From positions 186,001 to 250,000 of the forward strand of contig NZ_CP049298.1 of assembly GCF_011058315.1 (NCBI RefSeq): DNA of 64,000 bases, given 5' to 3'. Origin of the DNA: Chryseobacterium sp. POL2 (GTDB lineage: Bacteria; Bacteroidota; Bacteroidia; Flavobacteriales; Weeksellaceae). Both the position numbers and the translations under genes were made by a program. This document shows, piece after piece, positions 8,710 to 18,447 of the stretch. The stretch's first letter is position 1, and each line of letters opens with the position of its first letter. Below the pieces are notes generated by a model that saw only the letters and a list, made by a program, of their open reading frames with translations, made no database searches and was not told where the DNA came from.

Positions 8710-10026
8710 ATGGCTGAATATAAGTTGTTATTACCTTCTATGGGAGAAGGTGTTATGGAAGCTACAATCATCAGTTGGTTATATAATGAAGGCGACATGG
8801 TCAAAGAAGATGATTCGGTTGTAGAAATTGCTACTGATAAAGTTGACTCGGATGTGCCGACACCTGTTTCAGGAAAAATCGTTAAAATTTTAAAACAAAA
8901 AGACGAGGTTGCAAAAATTGGTGAAGCTATTGCAATTTTAGAAACAGAGGCTGACGCTTCTTCTGATATTGCTTCTACGCAGACAGCTTCTACACCAGAG
9001 CCAGAAGTTATTAAAACTTTGGAAGAACCATTAGCTCATGTAACGACAACTAATGCGAAAGCTGCTATTTCTACAGATTTGTTTTTATCACCACTTGTAA
9101 AATCTATCGTTAATCAAGAAAACATTAGCGATGCAGAGCTTAAAACCATTACAGGTTCTGGATTGGAAGGCAGAATTACAAAAGAAGATATTTTAGAATT
9201 TCTTAAAAATAGAGGAAATACTCCAGTTGCAGCGCCAGTACAAACATCGCCAGCAGTTGTTGAAACTCCAAAACCAGTTGCTACAACGGCTCCGGTTACA
9301 CCTATCTCTGTTGCTGAAGGTGACGAGATTATCCCGATGGATCGTATGCGTAAAATTATCGCAGAGAACATGGTGAAAGCTAAACATATTGCACCACATG
9401 TAACATCTTTCATCGAGACAGACGTTACGAATGTGGTAAGATGGAGAGCGAAACACAAATCAGCTTTCGAAAAAAGAGAAGGTGAGAAATTGACTTTCAT
9501 GCCAATCTTTGTAAAAGCTGTAGTTAAGGCAATTCAGGATTTCCCGATGATCAATGTGTCCGTGAATGGTGACAACATTATCAAAAAGAAAAATATCAAC
9601 ATCGGTATGGCGACCGCTTTGCCAGATGGTAATCTTATTGTTCCCGTAATCAAAAATGCAGATCAATTATCACTTTCTGGACTTGCAAAAGCAATCAACG
9701 ATTTGGCTTTTAGAGCAAGAAACAAAAAACTAAGACCAGAAGATACGCAAGGTGCAACATATACCATTTCCAACGTAGGAAGCTTCGGCAACCTTATGGG
9801 AACACCAATTATTCCACAACCACAAGTGGCTATTTTGGCAATTGGTGCGATTGTTAAAAAACCAGCAGTTCTAGAAACGCCAGATGGCGACGTTATTGCA
9901 ATTCGTAACCTGATGTTCATGTCGCACTCATACGATCACCGCGTTGTGGACGGTTCTTTAGGAGGAATGATGTTGAAACATATTCACGATTATCTAGAAA
10001 ATTGGGACATCAATACAGAAATTTAA
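8710..10026 (+). CDS. Dihydrolipoamide acyltransferase (E2 of a 2-oxo acid dehydrogenase complex)
   Basis: Core E2 subunit that passes an acyl group from lipoyl-lysine to CoA. Parts from the chosen start: one lipoyl domain (residues 1-76, lipoylated Lys44 in TDKVDSD); an Ala/Pro/Thr-rich hinge; a peripheral subunit-binding domain (about 125-160, ending GRITKEDILEFL); a second Pro/Val/Thr-rich hinge; and the catalytic domain with HRVVDG (His410, Asp414). The start at 8710 (MAEYKLLLPSMGEG) matches the family; the upstream ATG at 8677 would add 11 odd residues and overlap the promoter box. A single lipoyl domain fits branched-chain or 2-oxoglutarate/pyruvate E2 forms, and the substrate cannot be settled. 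No E1 gene is adjacent. An E3 gene lies at 33083. Confidence 0.93.
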   Translation: MAEYKLLLPSMGEGVMEATIISWLYNEGDMVKEDDSVVEIATDKVDSDVPTPVSGKIVKILKQKDEVAKIGEAIAILETEADASSDIASTQTASTPEPEVIKTLEEPLAHVTTTNAKAAISTDLFLSPLVKSIVNQENISDAELKTITGSGLEGRITKEDILEFLKNRGNTPVAAPVQTSPAVVETPKPVATTAPVTPISVAEGDEIIPMDRMRKIIAENMVKAKHIAPHVTSFIETDVTNVVRWRAKHKSAFEKREGEKLTFMPIFVKAVVKAIQDFPMINVSVNGDNIIKKKNINIGMATALPDGNLIVPVIKNADQLSLSGLAKAINDLAFRARNKKLRPEDTQGATYTISNVGSFGNLMGTPIIPQPQVAILAIGAIVKKPAVLETPDGDVIAIRNLMFMSHSYDHRVVDGSLGGMMLKHIHDYLENWDINTEI

Positions 10027-10052
10027 TTCTCATTATTATAGAATAAATATAA

Positions 10053-10082
10053 AGCCTTCAAATTATTTTGAGGGCTTTTTAT
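10053..10082 (+). terminator. Intrinsic terminator of the E2 gene
   Basis: AGCCTTCA (10053-10060) pairs with TGAGGGCT (10069-10076), 8 bp with one G-U, followed by TTTTATTT. It lies 26 bp past the stop codon. Confidence 0.8.
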
Positions 10083-10083
10083 T

Positions 10084-10200
10084 TGGGCGCCATTTCCGGC
10101 TGTCACTAGTCGCTGCGCCACGCCTTGGCTAATGCCCGCGCCTGCGGCGCGAGCTCCAACATGCCGTTCCATCCGGGGCGCAGAATGCTTATCCGTTGTT
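10084..10200. repeat. GC-rich intergenic element, probable dispersed repeat
   Basis: About 100 bp of GC-rich sequence (very roughly two-thirds G+C by eye) lies between the facing terminators of the E2 and S1/P1 nuclease genes, in an otherwise AT-rich chromosome. It starts with TGGGCGCC (10084-10091), an 8-mer also present, inverted, in the element at 39396-39500. It contains a 6-bp hairpin CGCGCC/GGCGCG (10137-10151) and ends near CCGGGGCGC. No ORF of note was seen. From memory, similar GC-rich blocks recur between genes in Chryseobacterium-type genomes; that copy number was not tested here. Confidence 0.5.
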
Positions 10201-10212
10201 ATTTTGCATCTT

Positions 10213-10254
10213 CAAAAGAAAAAGCCCTGTTAGGACTTAAAGCTCTAACAAGGC
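10213..10254 (-). terminator. Intrinsic terminator of the S1/P1 nuclease gene
   Basis: On the minus strand, AGCCTTGTTAG pairs with CTAACAGGGCT (11 bp, one wobble; 10223-10254), followed by TTTTTCTTTT. It lies about 57 bp past the stop. Confidence 0.8.
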
Positions 10255-10310
10255 TCTCATAACTACAACGACATTGGTTTTAATTTTAATTTAAACCGAT
10301 TATATAGGAT

Positions 10311-11102
10311 TTAGAAAATATCGTTCAATACTTTGGCAAGACGAAGACCTCCATGCAAAAGTTGACGCTCCATCACTTCATTGAACTGATATTGATAATC
10401 GTAGGCCAACTTGCTGTCATTAGGTGTTGCAGCGTAAATTTCGTTGGCAATTTTATGCGAATCATACATCCAGTCTTCTAGTGTTCCTGCTTGTATAGCT
10501 TTTACTTCATTTTTAGTTTTAATGTCCAGAAGCTTTGCATATTCAGTATAACTGTATTTTTGAGAATCTACCAACTTCCCATCCCAAACCGAATGTAGAT
10601 TGGTTTTGCTCCCAAAATAAGTCACGTTTATTCGGTTGCCACCAAGATCATCTTTGCGTCCTGTATGCATTGGTTGCGCAAGATCACCCACCAAATGAAT
10701 CAAAAATATCAATGCGATTTTTCGATCATTTTCAGAAGTTTTTTCATCTTTTATTTGAGAGGAAAGTACGCGGATTTGCGTATATAGATTGGGACCTGCT
10801 TGAGCTTTTAGTTGTTCTTCAAAAGATTTAAAATCTGTCTGCGGATCAATGTTCACATAATGCCAAGTAGATGCTTCTTTCCATTTTCCTGTTTTATCAG
10901 ATTTGATAAAGTCTGGCCAGTTGGCCCAGTAGGCGAGACGCTCTTGTCCCATTATTTTTTTTATTTCACGACGGGCTTTTCCGTTGAGGTTGTTTTCTGC
11001 AATTTCCGCAATAATGCGATGACCTGTAAGTCCCCAAGCATAAGTGTATAAAGAAGTTGTGATGCTGACTAATGTTAATACTTTTAACCAGATATTTTTC
11101 AT
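10311..11102 (-). CDS. S1/P1 nuclease family protein, secreted
   Basis: Predicted periplasmic or extracellular zinc-dependent single-strand nuclease/3'-nucleotidase. A signal peptide of about 22 residues ends TYA, so the mature protein would start with Trp23; in this family the N-terminal Trp amine binds zinc, so the cleavage site makes sense. Other family signatures present are GHRIIAEIA (zinc His28), WANWPDFIKSD (zinc Asp), STWHYVN, and HLVGDLAQPMHTGRKDDLGGN with the zinc His/Asp cluster, plus LHSVWDGKLVD. At 263 residues it has normal length. Likely role: scavenging phosphate and nucleosides from nucleic acids. It is a single-gene unit, divergent from uvrA. Confidence 0.93.
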   Translation of the reverse strand: MKNIWLKVLTLVSITTSLYTYAWGLTGHRIIAEIAENNLNGKARREIKKIMGQERLAYWANWPDFIKSDKTGKWKEASTWHYVNIDPQTDFKSFEEQLKAQAGPNLYTQIRVLSSQIKDEKTSENDRKIALIFLIHLVGDLAQPMHTGRKDDLGGNRINVTYFGSKTNLHSVWDGKLVDSQKYSYTEYAKLLDIKTKNEVKAIQAGTLEDWMYDSHKIANEIYAATPNDSKLAYDYQYQFNEVMERQLLHGGLRLAKVLNDIF

Positions 11103-11326
11103 ATTTCTATCAATAAGATTTTAATTTACAAAGATAAGCACTGTAAGTACAAATATAACAAAGCTTGTTACTATTAAATTGAAGATATTGAATTTTAGTG
11201 AGTTTCTTTCTTATCCTTTTCAATTGCTGATATTTTTAGGATGAAATTTAATTCTAAATCTTAATTATACTAAGAAACCTTATGGGATTTTTTTGTTGCA
11301 ATGATGTCTAAAGGTTTGATTATTCG

Positions 11327-11334
11327 TACCTTTG
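11327..11334 (+). promoter_or_regulatory. Candidate -7 box of uvrA, very close to the start codon
   Basis: TACCTTTG matches TAnnTTTG and ends only 8 bp before the ATG at 11343. Transcription would begin almost at the start codon. This argues for the 11343 start and against an upstream ATG at 11301. Confidence 0.5.
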
Positions 11335-11342
11335 CAAAATCT

Positions 11343-14168
11343 ATGGCAGAGCAAGAATTTATAGAAGTTTATGGTGCTAGAGAGCACAATCTTAAGGATA
11401 TTAATGTAAAAATTCCGCGCAACGAATTAGTTGTTATTACGGGACTTTCGGGTAGTGGAAAATCATCTTTGGCGTTCGATACTATTTTTGCCGAAGGCCA
11501 ACGCCGTTATATTGAAACTTTTTCAGCATATGCGAGACAGTTTTTGGGTGGTTTAGAACGTCCTGATGTTGACAAAATCGAAGGACTGTCACCAGTTATT
11601 GCGATCGAACAAAAAACAACCAACAAAAATCCACGTTCTACAGTGGGTACGATTACAGAATTGTATGACTTTCTGCGTCTTTTGTTTGCAAGAGTTTCGG
11701 ATGCGTATTCTCAAACGTCAGGAAAAAAACTAGTAAGTTATTCGGAAGATCAAATTTTAGAAACCATTAAAGAAAATTTTAAAGGTCAAAAAATATTGTT
11801 GCTTTCGCCAGTTATACGTTCTAGAAAAGGGCACTATCACGAGCTTTTTGTTCAGTTGGCAAAGAAAGGTTATTCGCAAGCGAGGATTGATGGTCAACTT
11901 CAGGATATTGAATATGATCTAAAGCTTGATCGTTACAAAACCCACGATATAGAAGTGGTTATCGACCGTTGGATTATCGGTGAAAACGCTTCGGAGATAC
12001 GAATGCCAAAATCCCTGAAAACCGCTATGGAAATGGGAGAAGGTATTATCGCAATACAGAAGATGGGCGAGGACGAGGTTCAGTATTTTAGTAAGAATTT
12101 AATGGACGATGCGACAGGAGATTCCTTAGCATTGCCAGAGCCTAATACCTTCTCATTCAATTCGCCAAAAGGAAGTTGCCCAACTTGTAAAGGATTGGGA
12201 ACTATCAAAAAAGTGAATGTTGATTATTTTGTAGAGAATCCAAAACTATCGATTAACCAAGGTGCTTTGTTACCTTTAGAACAAATTAAGAATAACAAAT
12301 GGATTGTTGCCCAGATCAAAACGATTTTAGAACAATTCGATTTGCCGATGTCCACTCCTTTTCAGGATATTCCCAAAGAAACTTTGGACATGATATATTA
12401 TGGCGCGCATCAAGAGATTAACAAAGAGCTAAAACACGCTGGCATTTCTAAAAAACTAAAAATCAATTTTGATGGTTTGGTTGCAATTGTTGAAGAGCTA
12501 GTTGAAGAGCGGGAAAACTATGACGCGGTTGTTATGGAACGTAACTTTACAACCGAGGAGACTTGTCCTAGTTGTAAAGGCGCGAGATTGCAAGCCTCTA
12601 GCTTGAGTTTTAAAATCGATGGAAAAAATATCGCTGAAATCAATGCTTTGTCTTTGATTGATCTTAAAGTTTGGTTGGCAGAAGTTAAAGATAAATTCAC
12701 TGAGAAAAATAAAATCATTGCGCACGAAATTTTAAAGGAAATAGAAACAAGGCTTCAGTTTTTGTTGGATGTTGGTTTGGATTATTTAAGCTTGAGCCGT
12801 AGTTCCAAAACTTTATCTGGCGGCGAATCACAAAGAATTCGTTTGGCAACTCAGATTGGATCGCAGCTTGTTAACGTTCTTTATATTTTGGACGAACCAA
12901 GTATCGGCTTGCACCAGCGCGATAACGAAAGATTAATAAAATCTCTTAAAAATCTGCGTGATATAGGCAATTCAGTTTTGGTGGTGGAGCATGATAAAGA
13001 TATGATTTTGGAAGCCGATCATGTTTTGGATATTGGTCCGAGAGCAGGAAAATTTGGCGGAGAAATTCTTTGGCAAGGAAACCCAAAAGACATTACCAAA
13101 GCCAACACGATTACCGCAGATTACATCACAGGAAAAAGAAAAATTGAAATTCCTGAAAACAGGAGAGAAGGTAACGGGAAATCAATCGTTTTGAAAGGTG
13201 CAACGGGGAATAATCTTAAAAATGTAACCTTAGAAGTTCCTCTTGGGAAATTGGTGGTTGTGACTGGGATTTCGGGAAGTGGAAAATCTTCGCTCATCAA
13301 CGGAACTTTGTATCCAATTCTTAATCGTCATTTTTATAGAGCTGTGCAAGAACCTTTGCCTTACAAAAGTATTGAAGGTATTGACAATATTGATAAAATT
13401 GTCGATGTGGACCAAAGTCCGATTGGTCGTACGCCGCGCTCGAATCCAGCAACTTATACAGGGATGTTTACCGATATTCGGAATCTTTTTGCCGAACTTC
13501 CAGAATCAAAAATCCGAGGTTACAAAGCGGGACGTTTCTCATTTAATGTGAAAGGTGGACGTTGCGAAACTTGCCAAGGTGGCGGTCTTAAAGTTATTGA
13601 AATGAATTTCCTTCCAGACGTTTATGTACATTGCGAAACTTGCCACGGCAAACGTTTTAACAGAGAAACTTTGGAAGTTCGCTACAAAGGAAAATCGATT
13701 TCTGACGTTTTGGAAATGACGATTAACGAAGCGGTTGAGTTTTTCCAGCCTATTCCCAAAATTTATAATAAAGTAAAAACACTGCAAGACGTTGGCTTGG
13801 GCTACATTACCATTGGACAACAATCAACCACTTTGAGCGGTGGAGAAGCACAACGTGTGAAACTGGCAACAGAACTTTCCAAAAAACAAACAGGAAATAC
13901 GCTTTATATTTTGGATGAACCTACGACGGGGCTTCATTTTGAAGATGTTAAAGTTTTGATGGACGCCATTAATCAATTGGTAGAATTAGGGAATTCATTT
14001 ATTATTATTGAGCATAATATGGATGTTATAAAACTCGCCGATCATATTATTGATGTTGGTCCAGAAGGCGGTAAACACGGCGGAACCATCGTCGCAAAAG
14101 GAACGCCCGAAGAAATTATTAGATCTAAAAAATCCTTAACAGGTAAGTTTTTGAAGAAAGAATTTTAA
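11343..14168 (+). CDS. uvrA: Excinuclease ABC subunit A
   Basis: DNA-damage recognition ATPase of nucleotide excision repair, which loads UvrB onto lesions. It is 941 residues from the chosen ATG ([18 protein letters not shown]). Upstream in-frame ATGs at 11301 and 11304 would add 14 or 13 residues that do not fit the family, and the promoter box lies between. Two ABC ATPase halves are each complete: Walker [10 protein letters not shown] near residue 36 and GISGSGKSS in the second half, signature [12 protein letters not shown] and [12 protein letters not shown], and Walker B with [10 protein letters not shown] and [10 protein letters not shown]. Zinc modules CPTCKG/CPSCKG (first half) and CETCQG/CETCHG (second half) are intact. 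UvrB and UvrC are not in the window. Confidence 0.97.
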   Translation: MAEQEFIEVYGAREHNLKDINVKIPRNELVVITGLSGSGKSSLAFDTIFAEGQRRYIETFSAYARQFLGGLERPDVDKIEGLSPVIAIEQKTTNKNPRSTVGTITELYDFLRLLFARVSDAYSQTSGKKLVSYSEDQILETIKENFKGQKILLLSPVIRSRKGHYHELFVQLAKKGYSQARIDGQLQDIEYDLKLDRYKTHDIEVVIDRWIIGENASEIRMPKSLKTAMEMGEGIIAIQKMGEDEVQYFSKNLMDDATGDSLALPEPNTFSFNSPKGSCPTCKGLGTIKKVNVDYFVENPKLSINQGALLPLEQIKNNKWIVAQIKTILEQFDLPMSTPFQDIPKETLDMIYYGAHQEINKELKHAGISKKLKINFDGLVAIVEELVEERENYDAVVMERNFTTEETCPSCKGARLQASSLSFKIDGKNIAEINALSLIDLKVWLAEVKDKFTEKNKIIAHEILKEIETRLQFLLDVGLDYLSLSRSSKTLSGGESQRIRLATQIGSQLVNVLYILDEPSIGLHQRDNERLIKSLKNLRDIGNSVLVVEHDKDMILEADHVLDIGPRAGKFGGEILWQGNPKDITKANTITADYITGKRKIEIPENRREGNGKSIVLKGATGNNLKNVTLEVPLGKLVVVTGISGSGKSSLINGTLYPILNRHFYRAVQEPLPYKSIEGIDNIDKIVDVDQSPIGRTPRSNPATYTGMFTDIRNLFAELPESKIRGYKAGRFSFNVKGGRCETCQGGGLKVIEMNFLPDVYVHCETCHGKRFNRETLEVRYKGKSISDVLEMTINEAVEFFQPIPKIYNKVKTLQDVGLGYITIGQQSTTLSGGEAQRVKLATELSKKQTGNTLYILDEPTTGLHFEDVKVLMDAINQLVELGNSFIIIEHNMDVIKLADHIIDVGPEGGKHGGTIVAKGTPEEIIRSKKSLTGKFLKKEF

Positions 14169-14194
14169 ACAAAAATTTTAATAATTCAACACCA

Positions 14195-14228
14195 AATACC
14201 TTTTCTATTGAGAAGGTATTTTTTTTCT
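14195..14228 (+). terminator. Intrinsic terminator of uvrA
   Basis: AATACCTT (14195-14202) pairs with AAGGTATT (14213-14220), followed by a long T run (TTTTTTTTC). Confidence 0.8.
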
Positions 14229-14335
14229 TTCAATATTAAATTTTAGGCTTAATGTTAATTTAATATTAACAGAATATTAAAAAGTTGTAACTTTGTATTT
14301 ATAAATGATAGAACTAATCTAAAAATCAAACTATT

Positions 14336-14740
14336 ATGAAAACAAATATCAAAATTTTATCACTTGCTATATTCACTTTAGGCTTCACAAGTTTTTTATC
14401 GAATGTCTCTGCACAAACGGCTCATAATGGCGAAATCCAAGGCGTTCTTGTTAAAGCGGGTGATGGTTTTGGCGAACTTAGAAACTTATTAAAAGATAAT
14501 TTTGATTTCAATAACTCCGATTTTAAAGAAGGTGTTGTTAACTCGAATGTTAGCTTTAGCTTGACACCAGAAGGAAAATTAGCCAATGTACATGCAGAAG
14601 GAGATTGCAAAAATGTTAGTAAAGAAATCGAAAATGTTTTGACACATTTGTTATACAAAGTTGATACTTCGAAACTGAAAAAAAATATGATTGCTGAGAG
14701 TTATAATCTACCCGTTACGGTAACCATTGCTCAGCGTTAA
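14336..14740 (+). CDS. Small secreted protein, function unknown
   Basis: A 134-residue protein with a clear signal peptide (about 1-26, ending SNVSAQ), so periplasmic or surface. The mature part has an alternating beta-like pattern (NSNVSFSLTPEGKLANVHAEG, then a short helix with KEIENVLTHLLYKV, then a last strand LPVTVTIAQR). That order loosely resembles the TonB C-terminal fold seen in small flavobacterial secreted proteins, but no motif proves it. One Cys occurs in the mature part (EGDCKN). It sits alone between uvrA and a small lipoprotein gene, with about 170 bp of AT-rich DNA before and after. Function not recognised. Confidence 0.75.
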   Translation: MKTNIKILSLAIFTLGFTSFLSNVSAQTAHNGEIQGVLVKAGDGFGELRNLLKDNFDFNNSDFKEGVVNSNVSFSLTPEGKLANVHAEGDCKNVSKEIENVLTHLLYKVDTSKLKKNMIAESYNLPVTVTIAQR

Positions 14741-14911
14741 TTTTTATATTAAACTTTTTATAGAACCATACATTTAGAATGTGTGGTTTTTTTATTATTG
14801 AAATTAGCTTTCACAGAACAATTTCTTCAATAATTCTGATTGTTTAAAAATGATATTTTCAATCTTGGCATTTATATTGAATAAACTTAAACGAACGTAA
14901 AATTGAAAGTT

Positions 14912-15295
14912 ATGAAATGGATTAAATTTTTGGGACTAAGTCTTGTCGGTGGTTTTTTGGCAATATCATGTTCAACAGGTTCTGTGTATGGAAAAAATGA
15001 TAAAGTTTATCGTGCACCAGATGGAGGTATTTACAGACAAGGTGAAGTTTACCGAGATAGAAATGGTAGAGTTTATAGAAACGGGCAAATTATTGTTTAT
15101 AACAAAAATTCTGGCGATTATAGAAGCCTTCCGCCAGGCCAAGCCAAGAAAATCTATGGCGACAAGTCAGCTAAAAAGTATGCACCTGGACAACGTAAAA
15201 AACATTATCGATATGACCAAGGCAATCAGGATGAAGGCAACAGAAAACACCATAAAAATAAAAAAAGTAAACATCACGACCACGATGATGATTAA
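14912..15295 (+). CDS. Small lipoprotein with YR-repeat region and His/Lys/Asp-rich tail
   Basis: Predicted lipoprotein of 127 residues. The chosen ATG at 14912 gives a clean signal peptide MKWIKFLGLSLVGGFLAISC with lipobox Cys20; a TTG at 14903 is possible but weaker. Residues 30-60 contain three short repeats of the form VYR-x(2)-DGG/RNG-x-YR (KVYRAPDGGIYRQG, EVYRDRNG, RVYRNGQ). A basic segment with a PPGQAKK motif follows, then a tail of about 25 residues very rich in His, Lys, Asn and Asp (KHHKNKKSKHHDHDDD), which could bind divalent metal or a polyanion. Function not recognised. A terminator shared with mgsA lies just after it. Confidence 0.75.
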   Translation: MKWIKFLGLSLVGGFLAISCSTGSVYGKNDKVYRAPDGGIYRQGEVYRDRNGRVYRNGQIIVYNKNSGDYRSLPPGQAKKIYGDKSAKKYAPGQRKKHYRYDQGNQDEGNRKHHKNKKSKHHDHDDD

Positions 15296-15300
15296 AATAA

Positions 15301-15326
15301 AAACTCGGAGATTTTCCGAGTTTTTT
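15301..15326. terminator. Bidirectional terminator between lipoprotein gene and mgsA
   Basis: AAACTCGGA (15301-15309) pairs with TCCGAGTTT (15315-15323) around a 5-base loop, with T runs on both strands. It serves the two convergent genes. Confidence 0.8.
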
Positions 15327-15327
15327 G

Positions 15328-15792
15328 TTATATACCTTTGTTGATATTTCGATTGAGATAATTGCTGTAATTCGGGATTTCTACCAAATAGTCTTCGTCC
15401 ATATATTTTGAAGTAATCAAAAAATCAGCACTTGCAGAATTGCTTGCTGTTGGGATGTTCCACACCACACAAAGACGAAGAAAAGCTTTTACGTCGCTAT
15501 CATGCGGCTGAGACTCCATAGGATCCCAAAAGAAAATCACCATATTAATTTTTCCTTCCGCAATCATGGAACCGAGTTGTTGGTCGCCACCCAAAGGTCC
15601 ACTTAGGACACGCTGGACGTCAACATTTAGGCTTTCTGAAATTAGTTTTCCAGTGGTTCCTGTCGCAACAAGATTGTGTTGGATAAGAATATTTTTATGC
15701 CGCTTTACCCAATCTAGAAGTTCGTCTTTTTTATGATCGTGAGCGACAAGCGCAATGGTTTTTTGCGCAGGAAGTTGTTTTTGTTCTTTCAT
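15328..15792 (-). CDS. mgsA: Methylglyoxal synthase
   Basis: Converts dihydroxyacetone phosphate to methylglyoxal and phosphate, a bypass that relieves sugar-phosphate stress. At 154 residues it is the normal length. Family signatures are all visible: IALVAHDHKKDEL (catalytic His and following Lys), TGTTGKLI (phosphate site), SGPLGGDQQLG with the catalytic Asp region, FFWDPMESQPHDSDVKAFLR, and NIPTASNSASADFLI. It is a stand-alone gene with its own TAnnTTTG box upstream and a shared bidirectional terminator. Confidence 0.96.
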   Translation of the reverse strand: MKEQKQLPAQKTIALVAHDHKKDELLDWVKRHKNILIQHNLVATGTTGKLISESLNVDVQRVLSGPLGGDQQLGSMIAEGKINMVIFFWDPMESQPHDSDVKAFLRLCVVWNIPTASNSASADFLITSKYMDEDYLVEIPNYSNYLNRNINKGI

Positions 15793-15808
15793 GATTGTTC
15801 TTTCATGG

Positions 15809-15816
15809 CAAAGTTA
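15809..15816 (-). promoter_or_regulatory. Candidate -7 box of mgsA
   Basis: TAACTTTG on the minus strand matches TAnnTTTG and ends 16 bp before the mgsA ATG. A short direct repeat TTCTTTCATG surrounds the start; only the second copy opens the long frame. Confidence 0.45.
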
Positions 15817-16023
15817 CGCATTTGCAAGAATAGATAGGTTTTCTTATAAGAAAGTTATGAATGTTAATCTTATTTTAAAATTAATATTAAATGATGTATA
15901 TTTAGTAATTATCTTTTAATTTTAAATATAATTAAATAAGAATAATTAAATGTTAAATAGATGATTGGAATTGTATTAAAACAAATCAATTGATTTTATT
16001 TATCGAAAATTTAATTTTTATAA

Positions 16024-18387
<2,364 letters not shown>

Positions 18388-18405
18388 TGTAGCTTCTATA
18401 AAAGT

Positions 18406-18438
18406 AAAAACCTCAGGTGATGTCACTTGAGGTTTTTT
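18406..18438. terminator. Bidirectional terminator of katG and the MG2/plug protein gene
   Basis: AAAAACCTCAGGTGA (18406-18420) pairs with TCACTTGAGGTTTTT (18423-18437) through 15 positions with one wobble or mismatch. T runs exist on both strands, between convergent genes. Confidence 0.85.
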
Positions 18439-18447
18439 GTTTATTAA

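Noticed and set aside
9114-9500. 128-codon minus-strand frame inside the E2 gene
   Set aside because: Antisense to the hinge and catalytic region of a well-conserved protein; composition reflects the opposite strand.
10084-10200. GC-rich block as a tRNA or other structured housekeeping RNA gene
   Set aside because: No tRNA arms, CCA end or known small-RNA fold could be traced; it fits an intergenic repeat better.
11301-11342. Upstream ATG for uvrA giving 14 extra residues
   Set aside because: The TAnnTTTG box lies between this ATG and the family-consistent start at 11343.
14943-15344. 133-codon + strand frame overlapping the small lipoprotein gene
   Set aside because: It lacks a signal or motif, is in another frame of a gene with a clear lipobox, and runs into the terminator.
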